Source: Moringa oleifera (Eukaryota > Streptophyta > Magnoliopsida > Brassicales > Moringaceae). From it: a stretch of DNA of 64,000 nucleotides. The position numbers and the translations under genes were made by a program. The stretch spans positions 2,272,501-2,336,500 of the forward strand of contig JAJFZO010000896.1 in NCBI GenBank assembly GCA_021397835.1, in the 5' to 3' direction. Each line of letters opens with the position of its first letter. The stretch's first letter is position 1. A model generated the notes under the pieces. That model was not told where the DNA came from. It was given only the letters and a program-made list of their open reading frames with translations, and ran no database searches. Of the stretch, positions 1 to 13,080 are shown piece by piece.

Positions 1-130
1 TTGATATACGAAACTCTCAATGGCCCAAGGGTGAGACTCATATTAAACTGCCTTTAGTTCCTTTCGACATTGAAGGACAAGCTCATTTTTTTAGCAATTC
101 TTGTCTTGACATTGTTATATTAAACTAAAC

Positions 131-1943
131 TCAGACTAACTCGATCTTGGCGTTATCCATGTCAGCTTCAGCTTTTATCAGTAGGTTCTTTAACCTCTCA
201 GCTTCAACCACATGAGCATGGATGACATTGATTGTGTCAATTGCAAACTTATTTGTAGCTTTGACTTTTTTCATGTAATGATGGAGTTTGATGCTGATGT
301 GGTTGTACTTATTCATGAGAAGGATGATTCTTTAGGTGAAACATAAAAAGAAAAAAAAAAGCAAAGTTCTTAATCAAGAATGACAACGAAAAAGAAAGCT
401 AAGTAATTGATCAGGTGTAAATAATAGAAGAAAAGATGATTAGGAAGAAAAACTTACATTCGCGAAGTTTATCATTGCATTCCTAAGGAAAAGTGTCACT
501 GCTCTTGCCCTCCTTCCTTTTCAAGTCTTGGGGCAAGATAAAGTTGTAAATCCATTCCTCTACTAGTCTTGGATGGTTTAAAGACCCTCTAATAGGATAG
601 TCCTATTCAGGAAAGAATCTTTCTTCTTTGGGTAGCGCATGTGTCCCACTGAATGGCATTAAGAATGCATCCACGACACTTCAATCTTGTGGGTCCACAC
701 TTGCCTTACTCTTCCTCTAGGAAAGGTGGCCGGGAGCAACAACGGTCTTTGCTTTTTTTTATGCAAGGGTAATAATATTGGGCCTAGGTTGAGTGTCTTT
801 ATTTTTTTTTGGGCTAGCCTTGAAAGGTCATCTATGAAGGCCTTAGATGTGGCCCGGCAGGAGCATTGGGAGTAGGAGCAGCTCTAGGGGCAGTTCTCCC
901 CATGACAACATTCATGATCTCCCAGAGTTAAGCTTTGGTTAGTTGTGGTGGGTTCTGTTCGGGAGCCATTTGTCTAAGTTCTACAAAAGAAATAGTTTAC
1001 ATTTACCAACAAAAAGATCGAATGAAAATATTCTTAATAAAGCTAAAATTATCTCAATGAAAGATCTAGTGTGGCATTTATTTGAGAATTAATACCCAGT
1101 AAAGTTGGATTAGCAACAAGTGACCTTGGTTGGGCTAAGACTGTAGGTGCTGAGGTTGTCTCTTTATCAAGGTTAAGGAAAGATCAAGGTGAATGTTTAG
1201 ATCATGAATAGGTGTTAAGTCTAAGTCAAGGATATGAGCTAGAAGATGAGAAAACAAGTTCCTCTCTTTAGAGCTTGAGCTTATGGAATTATTGGCAAAT
1301 CAATAAGGTTTGTCAAAATGAAAGAGCTTATACCATGTTAAGTTGGCCCTAACTATCTCTATGTTGGTATCACTTATGTGATCCCTGAAGTTATTCTCCC
1401 CTTTATGAGTGGAAAGGTTTTAGTAAACTGGCTTAAGGTTAGGGTGTACTTTCTTCCTATAGATTTTCTTGGAGGGCTTTTTCTAGGTGATCAGTTTGGG
1501 ATAAATTTTGGGCTAGAAGACCTAAAAGTATTTTTTGACCCACCCCTTGTTATTGGAGGGTAGGTCTTTAGAGAAGAGTTTAGGCCTAACATTACTAAAA
1601 TAGTAAAATTTAAAATCAAAATCCTTATAATCTCTATTGAATTTTAACTTGAAAATTATGCAAACAAGGCCACAGAAAGATTTAAGCAATTCATTAAAAA
1701 AATAGTTTGGAAACGAAGGCTACCATACACCACTAGACGTTTGGGATAAGTTATGATGGAGACACTTGAAACTGGAAAACAAACATTTTAGAAAAAAGGC
1801 ATGGTTAGGCAAATCTTGCCCAACCTTGAGACTATCCTTAAAAACCATGACCAAGCCTTCACGATGGGTCCATTAGGAAAGTTGTTCTTCACCTATTCTA
1901 GGTCGTTAGCGATATAAATAGAAGGACCTATGTTCTTAACTAT
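131..1943 (-). pseudogene. Tat-type gag pseudogene, copy A (Transposase_28-like)
   Basis: Reading leftward this matches the gag-like ORFs at 28020, 51832 and 58624: a start region, then a motif for gacctagaataggtgaagaa-type sequence, then the EGW.MVF core, and near 131-316 a Lys/Glu-rich coiled-coil segment (AERLKNLLIKAEADMDNA). The family resembles PF04195, the 'putative gypsy type transposon' domain found in gag of plant Tat/Ogre elements. The ATGGCT start of the sister copies reads ATAGTT here (about 1943), two transitions. Stops and frameshifts break it throughout. A plus-strand ORF at 1378-1563 is only its antisense shadow; a similar antisense ORF exists in copy E. No protease or RT is visible before the window edge. 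The capsid-like role is family knowledge. Family assignment is by eye. Confidence 0.6.
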
Positions 1944-2679
1944 GAAGATTTCAAAGGAAAAGAGAAGAAAAACTCACCTAGAGAGGGAACAAAGGTGAAG
2001 ATGAAAGTGCAGAGAGACTAAGAGCTCAAGTTGTTAAAAAAGAAGAGGATACCTTGCACATGTGAAGTGAAAAAGTAAAGGAAAAGGGGGAGGTTTAAGG
2101 AAACCTTTTTAAATGAGTAATTATTCTTTAAGAAACCAAGAGATGGCATGCTAAATGTAACAACCTTTAATAAGTGCAACCTTTCTGAATCCTAATGTCG
2201 TAGGTTAATTATGAGCTGGTACCTAACCATTAAATTTGTTAGAAGAGGTAGCCTTTCAAAATAACTTAGTGAAAAGCTGAGTAGGCACTAAGAAAGCCTA
2301 ATTTTGGCTCGTGAAGGCAATGAACATAGATTCTCTTAACCAACTTAATCCTAATCTACTTAAATCTAGATCAATGTAAGCCTTGATCAATCATGGTAGG
2401 GGTGACTAGTAACAACCCCAATAAGTGCCATGAAGCTAGTTAAGCGAAGGCAGATCCCAAGATTGGTTGACTTTGCAAAATCTTGACTTTGATGGAATGT
2501 CCAAGACCTTTTGAGAAGACGTTCAATCTTGGGCAATGCTCTACAAACTTATAGAAGCTAACTTGTAATAACCAGAAGATTTTAGATTTAAAAAAAAAAA
2601 AGGTACGTAAGATGAAAAAGTCACACACTTGTGCATCATAGACCAATAGTGGGCACATGTGATTTTTATTAAGCACATC

Positions 2680-2706
2680 ATATATATATTATATATATAT
2701 ATATAT
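2680..2706. repeat. (TA)n microsatellite
   Basis: Nearly pure alternating TA over about 27 bp inside the leader of element A. Confidence 0.9.
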
Positions 2707-3605
2707 TGTTTTTGGATATTAGCTAGGCTTTTGTAGGGGACTTAACGTTTAAATGGCCTTTAAATGAAAAGGAAAGCCTTCGATTATGTACACTTATACC
2801 CTTGTTTTTTGTACATTGAGAAAGTCTTTAGAGCATTTACATCGATAGTAAACTTAAGAATTTTGTAAATTTTTCTTACTCTTTGGTAGAAGCCATATAG
2901 GACGATTCTCAGAATGTATCCGATAGGTATAAAATTATGTCCCTATGTTAAGCTCGACATTGTAATGATTTCTAATTGAATATATATTCTTTCTTGCTTT
3001 TTTGATATTTTCTTGCTGTTTTCTTAGTTTCTTTAATAAGCTAGTCCATTACCTTTACTCATGCATTGCGTGCCCATGATTTATGCATAAAACAAATTTT
3101 AGAATAACGTGTGTCCTAGATGGTACTCTTCTCGTGGATTTCTAAAGGAAATTATCTTGTTTAAAGGAAAACTAGGCTCGATTATGTGCTTTTTCTCATT
3201 CTTTACCAAATGAATTAGAGATCGGGCAATACATGACTCTTTAGGTCCTAAATCAAATCATTTTGGAAACTAAGATATGGGGATAACCATAATTAAAAAT
3301 TTACATCATTCATGCATTCATCAAAAGGTTTTCGTCATCATTATTATGTATTCCTTTCAATAGGAATCTGTTTTAAGTCTTTTTCACATCACTCAACACA
3401 ATATATTTTCATTTAAGTAGTACCAATTTAAGGTGTTTATCAGCGTGCTAATCCTTCCTCACATGTGATCGGCTCATGTATCCAAATTTTTTAATGAAGT
3501 TTGACTTTGCCTTATGACTTTTGTTTTGCCTTTCTTTAGGTTCTATTTTTTTAATAAAAAAAAGGGATTTGGGAAAAAGCAAAGGTAATTTTAATGATCA
3601 ATCAC

Positions 3606-3608
3606 ATC
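3606..3608 (+). repeat. CACTA target-site duplication, left (ATC)
   Basis: ATC directly precedes the left terminus and is repeated at 17379-17381 after the right terminus. Three base pairs is the standard duplication for CACTA elements. Confidence 0.85.
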
Positions 3609-3621
3609 TACTACAACAAAA
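3609..3621 (+). repeat. CACTA left terminal inverted repeat
   Basis: TACTACAACAAAA; pairs with the right end with two mismatches. The first base is T where the family has C, which may impair excision. Confidence 0.85.
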
Positions 3622-3650
3622 TAACCTTTTATTCATAGACTTTTAATGGC

Positions 3651-4242
3651 TTTTGTTCACAGTTGTAAAATGTGGACTATGTCGATGTGAACAAAAGTTA
3701 GTAAAAATAGATCACAGTTCTAAAACTGTGAATAAATCTGAATTCAGTTCACATTTCATTAATGTTTTGTTCACAATTATAGAACTGTGAATAAAACTAT
3801 ATTAGTTCACAGTTCACTAATGTTTTGTTCACAGTCATAGAGCTGTGAATAAAACTATATCAATTCACAATTCATTAATATTTTGTTCATAGTTATAGAA
3901 CTGTGAATAAAACTATATTAGTTCACAGTTCATTAAGGTTTTATTCACAGTTATAAAACTGTGAATAAAAGTTTGAATACCACACTTTAATTCACAGTTC
4001 AATAAATTTTTGTTCACAGTTCTAAAACTATGAATAAACCCACATTAGTTCACAATTCACAAAAGTTTTATTCACAGTTCTAAAACTGTGAATAAAACTC
4101 TCTACAATCATTTAATTTTTATTCACAGTTCTTAAACTATGAATAAAACAACATTAGTTCGTAGTTTATTAATGTTTTATTCACAGTTCTAGAACTGTGA
4201 ATAAAACCAATGTAGTTCACAGTTCGAAAACTGTGAATAAAA
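3651..4242. repeat. Left subterminal palindromic repeat array
   Basis: About ten units of roughly 55-60 bp, each holding a small palindrome of the form TTCACAGTTctaAAACTGTGAA followed by TAAAA. Inter-unit parts (gttcattaatgtttt, ctatatta) are also partly repeated. The same motif recurs at the right end. In En/Spm elements, short subterminal repeats bind the element-encoded TNPA-type protein and bring the ends together; by analogy these are the likely transposase binding sites. Confidence 0.9.
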
Positions 4243-4986
4243 TTATTACTTTTAATTTACTGATTTTTTTAAAATTAAAAAAATCAAAAATCTAATTGAT
4301 AAATAATTAAAAATTTAAATTACTATTTAATTTTTTTGTTTTTAACATATAATAATTTAAATTGAATCATTATTTAATTTTTAATAATCTTAATTCTTAA
4401 TTATAATTCATATTTTTAATTATTATTTGATTACTTTTTTTTTCAAAATCAAAATTTTTTGTTTACGAATTCACATTTTTCTATTTACCTAAAATTAAAA
4501 TTTGAAAATATACAAAAAATTTTGCATATAATTAAAAAGTAAACCATCACAAATGATTTTAATACTACTACTACACTTTAATAAAATGTAACACACTACC
4601 ACCACTTTTTTAACCAAAAAGTACTTTAATAGTACTCACACACTTTATTGCAATCTTACACCACCACCATACCTTAATACAATATGAGACCACCATTACT
4701 TCATTAATTCACAATATATTTTAATCCAATGTAGCACACATTCATGATCACTTCTTTTATAATAATATATTTCAATATAACACATATTGATTACCATTTC
4801 GAAACAATAGTGAATCATAATTCTCATCTATATAACCTTCCAACTATGTATGAAACGCATGGAGAAAAATTAATTTATAAATTAAAAGTTAAAAGGCAAA
4901 TACTTACAATTCCTAACTACTATATAATGTATTCCAAAATTTGAAATATAAGTCCTATATTTTTACCTGAATCCTATTATAATACT
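4243..4986. other. AT-rich spacer between subterminal repeats and the second CACTA gene
   Basis: No coding signal. Very AT-rich, with scattered caccacc and taataa runs. It would be the 3' flank of the minus-strand gene ending at 4987; no clear polyadenylation structure was identified. Confidence 0.6.
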
Positions 4987-7522
4987 TCATATATATTGCC
5001 AAAACTCTTGTCTGACATCATCAAGCTCAGACTGACTGTAGGTATCAATATCCATTAGCTATGCATGTGAAAAATATAAAAGTTAGTACAATTATAATTT
5101 CAATATTATACACAACATTTTACAGAAACAAATTATTTAAAAACTTATTATTTTCGAGTGTGGTGCATCATTGTTATATCTGTTAATGATATCCCTCATA
5201 TATTTCATCACATAATATCCACACTCATGGTTAAAAAGTTGACGTGGATAACATTAGTAATTTAGATGTTACATTTTGTGACTAAAGATAATGAAATTTA
5301 ATGTAACATATGGTCCATAATATACACACCTTAGAATAAAATACATACACAATGTAAGCTTGAATGATAGTAACACTTATCTCTTTCATGTGACAAAATT
5401 GTATTATATCTTCTCGCATCACATATATGGAGCCCTTATTAGCAAATACCTCTTTTTGCAAAGGAATGGTGATGACTCCATCATGATCCATTACCTATGT
5501 GACATGCTCATGCATGCTCATACCTTCAGTGATAATGGCAACCCAATAAAAGACAATTGCTGCAATGATGGTTGTTTCATCAATGTTGATGCTCGTCTAA
5601 CTTACAATTTTTGCATCTTTCCTCTATTCATTGACTAGAAATAAAATAGTTAAGAAGTCATGTCCAATAAATAACCAAAAAAAATTTCAACTTTTGACAT
5701 AAAATACCTCACATTCACGTGTGATGACCCAATCTCGTGGCCAAGCAACATGTGTGCTAACTGCTTCAAATACAGTAAAAATTTCTGCTCCTACTATTGG
5801 GTGAGGCAAACGAGCATTGCCCCGAATAGCTACATCCACTATCGCCCTAACATCTCCATTGAGCAGAGGATGCTCATGGATAGTTTGATTCATGGTAGTA
5901 TCTATGAAAACTGATCCATGGGCCACGATATCCTCCAAAGAACCAATGTACAAATCGCATTGTATACATTACAATGAATAATCAAAGCACAATTTAATGT
6001 CTCAAAACTTTAATTTTTTTCTTTAATAGAAATATAACATGTGACATACCTTACTACCAGATGGTGTAGGCTTCGACGGACCAACTAGTGAAGGTTCAGG
6101 AGGCGATGTCGGACTTTTTTCATTATCGTCTATTCCAGCCATGTTGTTGCTAGCTCTACTTGAATGAAATGGCATTTGAATGATGTTCGGTTAGGTAGTA
6201 ACTCTGTCTAACATAATATGATCTAAAACATCTTTATGTTGCGCGAACCACTTCATCATGTTCATAAAACCTTGTTTATCATATGGTGCTTCATTTATTG
6301 GTACGATATATGTTTTCATCCTCCCAAAATACGAGGTTATAGTTACCCCAGATCCCTGACCTCTAACACGACCAGGATGTTCAGGTGTGCCTAAACCTTT
6401 TGTGAGGACATCATTCACATATACTGGTTTAAATGTACCTTGACTCTCCTGTGTCATCAACTCATCCTACAAAGTCAGAATGCAATTGTTACATAAATGT
6501 GACATTTGAATAAATACAAATCAAATGGAAGTAAAGACTTATCAAATACGTATAATCCTTTCACCACACTTTTTGGTCGCTTCATTTGTGTATCGTCCTT
6601 GTTTGTTACATCTTGCTGCTTTCCATAATGTAGCATGATCAATTTCTTCCTCAGTACCCAATGACTTCTTCTACAAGCAATCATACAAAAACATTTAATG
6701 TAGTTAATTAAAGTAAACAAAATGGATCCAGCACATGTTAAAAAATTTATGCAAAAAAAAAAACCAAAACATAATTGACTTACAAGTTCGATCTCTATCC
6801 CTGCAAATCCTTTTCGAGCAAGATGATGATCATATGTATTTTTCTTTCTTCTCTCTATTGCAACAATTCTCTTTCGCTATAATATAAACGAATATCAATC
6901 TTTAGTGAAAGTTTCACAAATAAACATCTCTATTTGGTTAATGTAATACTTGAAACTCCTCTGAAAGGTAAGAGTTCACAAATGCATGCCAGACATCTAA
7001 ATCTATGAAACTCCTATATTCTGCTGGTGGCAGCCTTAAGTATTCTAGGTTATCCATAAAAGGCAAGATGTATTTCCTCATAAGAATGGTTTTGAAGCTT
7101 CACCATTTTTGTGCAGCAGATTGGAGTATAGACATTTTCAAAGTTACATCAATGTCATATGTCCCCTATAAAACACATTTACAAAAATCAATGAAAACAA
7201 ATCATAAGCATATAATTCAATTTTCAATGTAAGCACTTGCATATTTTATAACATGTACTGAAATTGTTTCCCAAATCTTATTCTTTAACTCCTCTGAGAC
7301 AACATGCCAATTGTTAAGTGTAATAGGCACTGTATGTCGCACAATGACACTAATATAACTGTTCATCGTTGCACCATGCTTTCCGATTGGCTATCCTTGC
7401 TCATTTAATTGGACTGATATTTTCTGTCCCATTGATCTACACTTAATGACATCAGGCACAGTGTTAATGCCTCGTTTTTTGCATTTCTGTGAGGCATGAT
7501 CGGGTTGATCTGATGGACCCAT
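4987..7522 (-). pseudogene. CACTA second gene: Ptta/En-Spm transposase (Transposase_24) with Ulp1-like C-terminus, broken
   Basis: The likely start is ATG at 7522 (MGPSDQPDHASQKCKKRG). Next comes a Transposase_24-like region with GKHGATMNSYISVIVRHTVP and a W-containing helix near 7290, then WHAFVNSYLSEEF near 6980. Further on are a basic block (RKRIVAIERRKK, about 6870), the typical GTPEHPGRVRGQG motif near 6380, and AVSTHVAWPRDWV near 5740. The C-terminus resembles a C48/Ulp1 cysteine protease: ITIPLQKEVF and REDIIQFCHM (about 5390-5470), then ECGYYVMKYM with the expected catalytic Cys near 5230, ending SELDDVRQEFWQYI at a stop at 4987. Only about 160 bp separate the FCHM and CGYY motifs, too little for the His/Asp part, so the protease is probably dead. 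Stops such as CGA-to-TGA are present. Several introns are likely but not fully mapped. Fusion of these domains is known in plant CACTA elements. Confidence 0.8.
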
Positions 7523-7685
7523 TAAATCTGTAAATTAAATACTAATAAATTAACAATACATATTCATAAAAACATATAAAGTTAAAAGTCAATGAAAACT
7601 AACATGTAAAAACTTACTTCATAAAAAAAATAGAATTAAAAAATTATAAGACATATGTAAAGTTTAACATTACCTATCATATTAG

Positions 7686-10600
7686 TTAAACCAACAATCT
7701 TTCACCATCTTCCCTAGCATATGTAACTGCATTGTCGTCTATTTGATCGAAGAGTTCAACAGATGGTAAATTATTACAAAAAGGCATATGATCTAGACTA
7801 ATGTCACCCAAATCATCTTCTTCATCAAAGTCTTTTCGAGGTGTTGACATTACAAGTGACCATTTTATATCAATTGGATCTTCAACATAAAATACTTCTC
7901 TCACTTGTGAAGCTAGTATAAATTGATCATTTTTATGCCCAATCCAATTAAGATCAACAAGGATAACTCCTAGATCATAAACTTTAACACCATGACTATT
8001 CTCAATCCAATCACATTTAAAAACTAGGACTCTAAATAAAGTGTAATCTAGCTCCCATATCTCTTATATTACCCCACAAAATACCATGTCACCATATACT
8101 GGATTTTTATCTTTTGCACTCGAAATTTGCATGTTATTAGCAATTAAAGTGACTCCACTATTTTGGTGCACTCTTGAGTTGTCTCTTTCTTTTGTATAAA
8201 AACGACAACCATTAATGATGTATCCAGGATACTTGATTACTGTGACTTGAGGTCCATGAGCAATCCATTGTAAAGTTGACGAGATATTATGATTAGACGA
8301 TGAAAGTTGATACCCAACCTACAATAAATAATTTATTAGATCAACCATTATGGACACATATAACTAAATGGTGGACTTGTAAAGATTCTTACCCGTGTGC
8401 GCAACCAATTGATGAAGGTGCAATTATGCTCATCATGCAACCACTTTCATCTTTTTGACTTCATGGGATTCTCAACAGTTAATTGGTTTAAATGCTCGCT
8501 GCATGATAAGAACAATTCATGTAAACAATTAAAATTGTCTTTGATGTGTTATAATAAATGGGTTATAAATATTACCTTATGTAAGGTTGAATTTCACTTA
8601 TATTCATCAAAACATATAAATGAGCTTATTGAAGAAAATCATAGGGAACTTGTTCAATCCATCCACCAGCTAAAGGTCTTCCGTTTTGGGTTGAATAATC
8701 AAATACATTCTTCCTTAGACGAATCCCAACAGAATCTGTATTCAATAAATAATCTACATAAAATTTTAGTGCCTCCTCTGTAATGTATGATTCAGCGATA
8801 CATCCCTCAGGCTTGTTACGATTACGAACATAACCCTTCAACACCTTCATGTATCTTTCAAATGGGTACATTCACCTCGAATATATAGGACCACATAGTT
8901 TTACTTCTCTAACTAGGTGAACAGTTAAATAAACCATAACATCAAAGAAGCTAGGAGGAAAGTACTTTTCTAGTACACATAGTGTTGTCACAAGTTCACG
9001 TTGGATGTCATCTAACTTAGAAATATCTACCACCTTTTGGCATAACAAATTGAAGAACATGCAAAGTCTAATTAAAGCATATCTGACATGTTTCGGTAAC
9101 ACTGCTCGTAGAGCAACAGGTAAGAGTTGTTGCATTAAAGTGTGACAATCATGCGACTTTAACCCATATAGATTTAAGTCATCCATAGAAACAAGATTTT
9201 TGATATTTGAAGAATACCCATCTGGCACCTTAATCTCACTGAGCACTTTACAAAATCTCCTTCTTTCATCTCTCGACAATGTATAACATGCATGTGGTAA
9301 AAATGTACGATTATTGTGATGTTGTGGTACCAATTCATACCTTAATCCCATTTCTTGCAGATCCATTCTAGCTGCTACCCCATCCTTTGATTTTTCCGCA
9401 ATATTAAGCAATGTGCTTACAAGACTATCACATACGTTCTTTTCTATATGCATAACATCAAGCATATGTTTGACATGTAAGGACTTCCAGTATGGTAAGT
9501 TAAAGAAAATTGATCTCTTCTTCCAACATTGTGAAACCACATCTTCATTATTTCGTTGATGTTGTTTTTTTGACTTCCCCCATGAATTTGATAAACTTTA
9601 AACCTTAGAGAAAACCTCTTCACTAGTTAATGGTTATGGAACAACTCTGAATTCCTTGTTCCCCATTAAAAGCTTTCTTTTGTTTACGATAAGGATGATG
9701 TCGTGGTAAAAATCTTCTATGTCCAATATATGAAATTTTTTTACTATGCTGCAAACGAACTGCATTAGTATTCTCAACACATATAGGACAAGCATTGTAA
9801 CCTTTAACTGTACAACCAGATAAATTACCATAAGTAGGAAAATCATTAATTATCCACAGCAAAATAGCTCTCAAGTTGAACGATTCTTTTTGGTACGCGT
9901 CATAAACTTCCACGCCAGTGTCCTATAATATCTGTAAGTTTTTTATGAGTGGTGCCAAGTAAATGTCTATATCATTACCAGGTTGTTTAGGGCTTGATAT
10001 TAATAGTGTTAACATCATGAACTTTCTCTTTATTGTTAACCATAGTGGTAAATTATATGTCACTATAACAACTGGCCAATAACTATATCGACTATTTAAT
10101 GTACTATGAGGATTAATCCCATCAGCTAAAATAGCAAGCGTTAAGTTTCTTGGTTCTGCTGCAAATTTTGGCCACATATAGTCAACTATTTTCCATGATG
10201 GTGTATCTGATGGATGCCTCAACTAGCCATCAACTTCTTTTTGACTAGAATGCCATGCCAGATGTTTTGATGTTTTAAAGCTTCTAAATATTCTTTTAAA
10301 CCTAGGTATTGGTGAAAAATACCATAACACCTTAACCGACACCTCGGTCTGTATCTTGTTACTATTCTTCATTATTTTCCATCGAGAAAGACCACAAGTC
10401 GGACACTGAATCTCATTTTGAATTTCGATATAATATGCAATCATTTAGACATGCATGGATCTTGTGATACTCCATGCCTAATGCATTTAATGTTTTTTTT
10501 TGGCATCATTCATAGATGTAGGCATTTTATTATACTCTGACAATATTTCAGATATCAAATTTAAAAGTTCATTGAAGCTCTAGTCAGACCAATTGCACTT

Positions 10601-11055
10601 CGCCTTTAAATTGTAAAGTTTAACTAGAGCAGAGAGTTTAGTGAACTTTGTTGATCCAAAATACAAAGGTTTCTCAGCATCACTAAGTAACTTCATGAAT
10701 TGGTTAGCATTACCATTGTACTCTACAAATGCATCTTAAACCATCTCTGCAGTGTTATTAACTTCTTCCTCTTGGACAACCTCCTTATTAGCTGTAGCAT
10801 TTCGACTTGTAGAAGACCCATCAAGACATGCTTCCCCATGCCATATCCAATTATTGTAACTTCGATCAACTCCATTAACAAATAAATGATCTTGTATCTC
10901 ACGTGGAGTTAGACGTTTCATATTACCACATTTAATGCACGGACAACAAACATGCTCAAGATTATCAGAATTTCGAATGGCATATTTCAAGAAATTAGTT
11001 ACACCTATATCGTACTTATCGACCTTCTATTAGCGAACATCCAAGTCTTGTCCAT
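7686..11055 (-). pseudogene. TNP2-type CACTA transposase, broken
   Basis: The catalytic gene of the element. The start is ATG at 11055 (MDKTWMFANRRS), the classic TNP2 N-terminus. Then come a Transpos_assoc-like zinc motif CCPCIKCGN and NNWIWHGE (10990-10820); CPTCGLSRWK and KVLWYFSPIPR (10444-10300); the Transposase_21 core with PGNDIDIYLAPLI and FNLRAILLWIINDFPTY (10222-9830); and VKHMLDVMHIEKNV (about 9450). The DUF4218 part has LKSHDCHTLMQQLLPVALR and EKYFPPSFFDVMV, continuing into MYPFERYMKVLKGYV (8871). The DUF4216 part has FKCDWI and QVREVFYVEDP (8000-7880), ending at 7686. Two small introns fit GT-AG: 8499-8575 and 8319-8392. Damage: a frameshift just after the start, one near 9660, and in-frame stops where the family has Trp or Gln (9920, 8872, about 8625, about 8070). 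Family identity is secure; function is lost. Confidence 0.92.
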
Positions 11056-13080
11056 TCTAATATTTAACACATCATATGTTAACACATTAACTTGTTTTTA
11101 TCAATGTATATATATGCATGTCAACCAATTTTTACAGGTAGGATGATCCTATGCCATTCAGAAATGCAACATCTATGTGGAGCACATGATAAATCATGCT
11201 TCATTTAATTTCAAAAAAAATTCAACAGCATAACCCTGTAGTTCTTCAAGTACATGACTTATGTAGATATTTTTTAGTGTTTTTTTCTTCAAATCAAAAC
11301 ACCTATAAATGTCCACTAGTATGTACTCGAAGAACAAAGGATATGTTACTCGAAATTCATTATGAAATAAAATGAATCAAGATTTATACACCATGTGCAA
11401 TACATGAATATTGCATTTATAAACTATCTAAACTGGACAATTAAAGAATTACAAATGAAAATTTTTATTTAATCCACATGTTATACACGTGGATTATAAT
11501 AAAATATTCATTTATAATTCTAAAACGGTATCTAAGTCTATATTTACTAAGCATAATGTGCTAATATTATACACATAAATGGATTTTTTTTACTAATTGG
11601 TGAAATAAATTTTAAATGTAAAATTGAAGAAGTATAACTTAAATTTATATTAAATTAAAAAATCAATTAAATAAAATTTTGTAAAAAAATAATGCTTACC
11701 TTGATGATGATTCCCCTATTAGCTTGCAATACTATATTCTCCTGCAAAAACACAAATCATGTTTCAAATAAAAATTTTGCTGATTAACTTATTATTAATC
11801 ACAATTACCAAATTTTTTAAGTTGTCAACTTTTTTAGGAAAAAATGAATATTCAAAAAATTAAAAATAAAAGATGAACTTACTATATAAACCCACTTCTA
11901 AAGACCTTCGAATTAATCATAATCTGAAAAAAAAAATATTTGTTAAAGTATCTGCAAGACTTTTGTCAATGACACACTAAACTATATTTACTAACAAAAC
12001 TCTAAATGAAATCAAATAATTAATAATATTATCCACATATTGCAATTATGATCAGACTAAATTTAAATTTTTATTATATAAACAAAAAATAATGAAATCT
12101 AATATTTTAATAATGTTAGTCTTGGGCTTCTGCCCATATGAAATTAGGGATCATATAATAATCTCCTCTATTGAAATAAATTTTTCAAATTTGGTCAATA
12201 TCATTACCAATTTTATTTTTTATTTAATGATGATCATTGTAGATATTATTACTATTTCATTTTTAATAATCGTTACAAAAATACAAATACAATTATAAAA
12301 TCTCATAAAATTAAATGATTAAAATATTTTAATTAATATCTTAATTTCATTTAATTATTACTTTTTAATTGTAATAATCAAATAGCACACAAATGATATG
12401 AAACAACAAATAACCAATCATCATTTCACATAAAGTCTTTAGATAAATTTGTAAATCTTTATAATCTATAAGTTATGAGACGTTTTAATTTGTTATAATC
12501 AATAATTATAATAATTAATTTAAATCCCATCTTATACTTCTTTTGTGTTGTTAAAAACTTTTTCTCATGCTACCATTATTCATGAAAAATAATATCGATT
12601 GGGATATTTTTCTTTCTTATGGTGACATTTGATTTTTCAATGTCATAGTATAAAGTTACTCAAGATACTGGAAAAATATTTGTATAGGAACAAGTAGATC
12701 GATGCAATTTTGTATTTATATATAAACAAAAAGTAAATAACTTGAAAATAAAGATATAAAAAGTTACAGATTCTTCCTCCTTGATTGTTACATACAATAC
12801 TATTATTTGCTCAATACTTTACTTATAACATAATCCTGAATATTAAACCATGAGTATTTCATTCGTCTTTTACTTTAGATAATGATTTATCTCATGCTTT
12901 AATTTAGGCTGCATGATAGTTCGCTTGCTATTAAAAATTTCTCGAAAAGCAAACTTAAATCAAGGTCCACAAAGCTCCTTTTTGGTCATATTTGCTGGAG
13001 AAGAGCCATGCCAATAGCTGGAAAAGAACAAAAAAACATAAAAGCTGATACTAATAAAGAGAAAAAAAGTAATTATAAAT
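11056..13080. other. AT-rich upstream region of the CACTA transposase
   Basis: Two kilobases with no recognisable coding sequence on either strand, dominated by AT-rich sequence. As the transposase is read leftward, this is where its promoter, 5' UTR or a first intron would lie. A plus-strand ORF at 12092-12298 has only hydrophobic low-complexity content and is not supported as a gene. Confidence 0.5.

Larger units (their letters stand above)
1944..3608 (-). mobile_element. Leader and 5' LTR portion of Tat-type element A
   Basis: This stretch lies upstream of the minus-strand gag of copy A. Its right end (about 3420-3608) aligns with the LTR of element H around 57520-57640: both carry a gtgctaatccttc block and, on the minus strand, the GAGGAAGGATTAGCAC-type motif seen in many plant Tat LTRs. 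The LTR is cut at 3608 by the CACTA insertion and resumes at 17382. The left LTR boundary was not found. It contains no gene; a TA microsatellite sits at 2680. Confidence 0.55.

Noticed and set aside
1378..1563. Plus-strand ORF with apparent conservation to a minus-strand ORF at 52252-52437
   Set aside because: Both are antisense to the same gag gene; conservation reflects the sense gene, not a second protein.
3651..4242. Regularly spaced palindromic repeats that resemble a CRISPR array
   Set aside because: Units sit just inside a CACTA terminus, recur at the other end, and the spacers are themselves related. This is a plant genome; they are subterminal transposon repeats.
12092..12298. Hydrophobic 68-codon ORF with apparent membrane segments
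   Set aside because: AT-rich DNA yields Ile/Phe-rich frames by chance; no context or start signal supports it.
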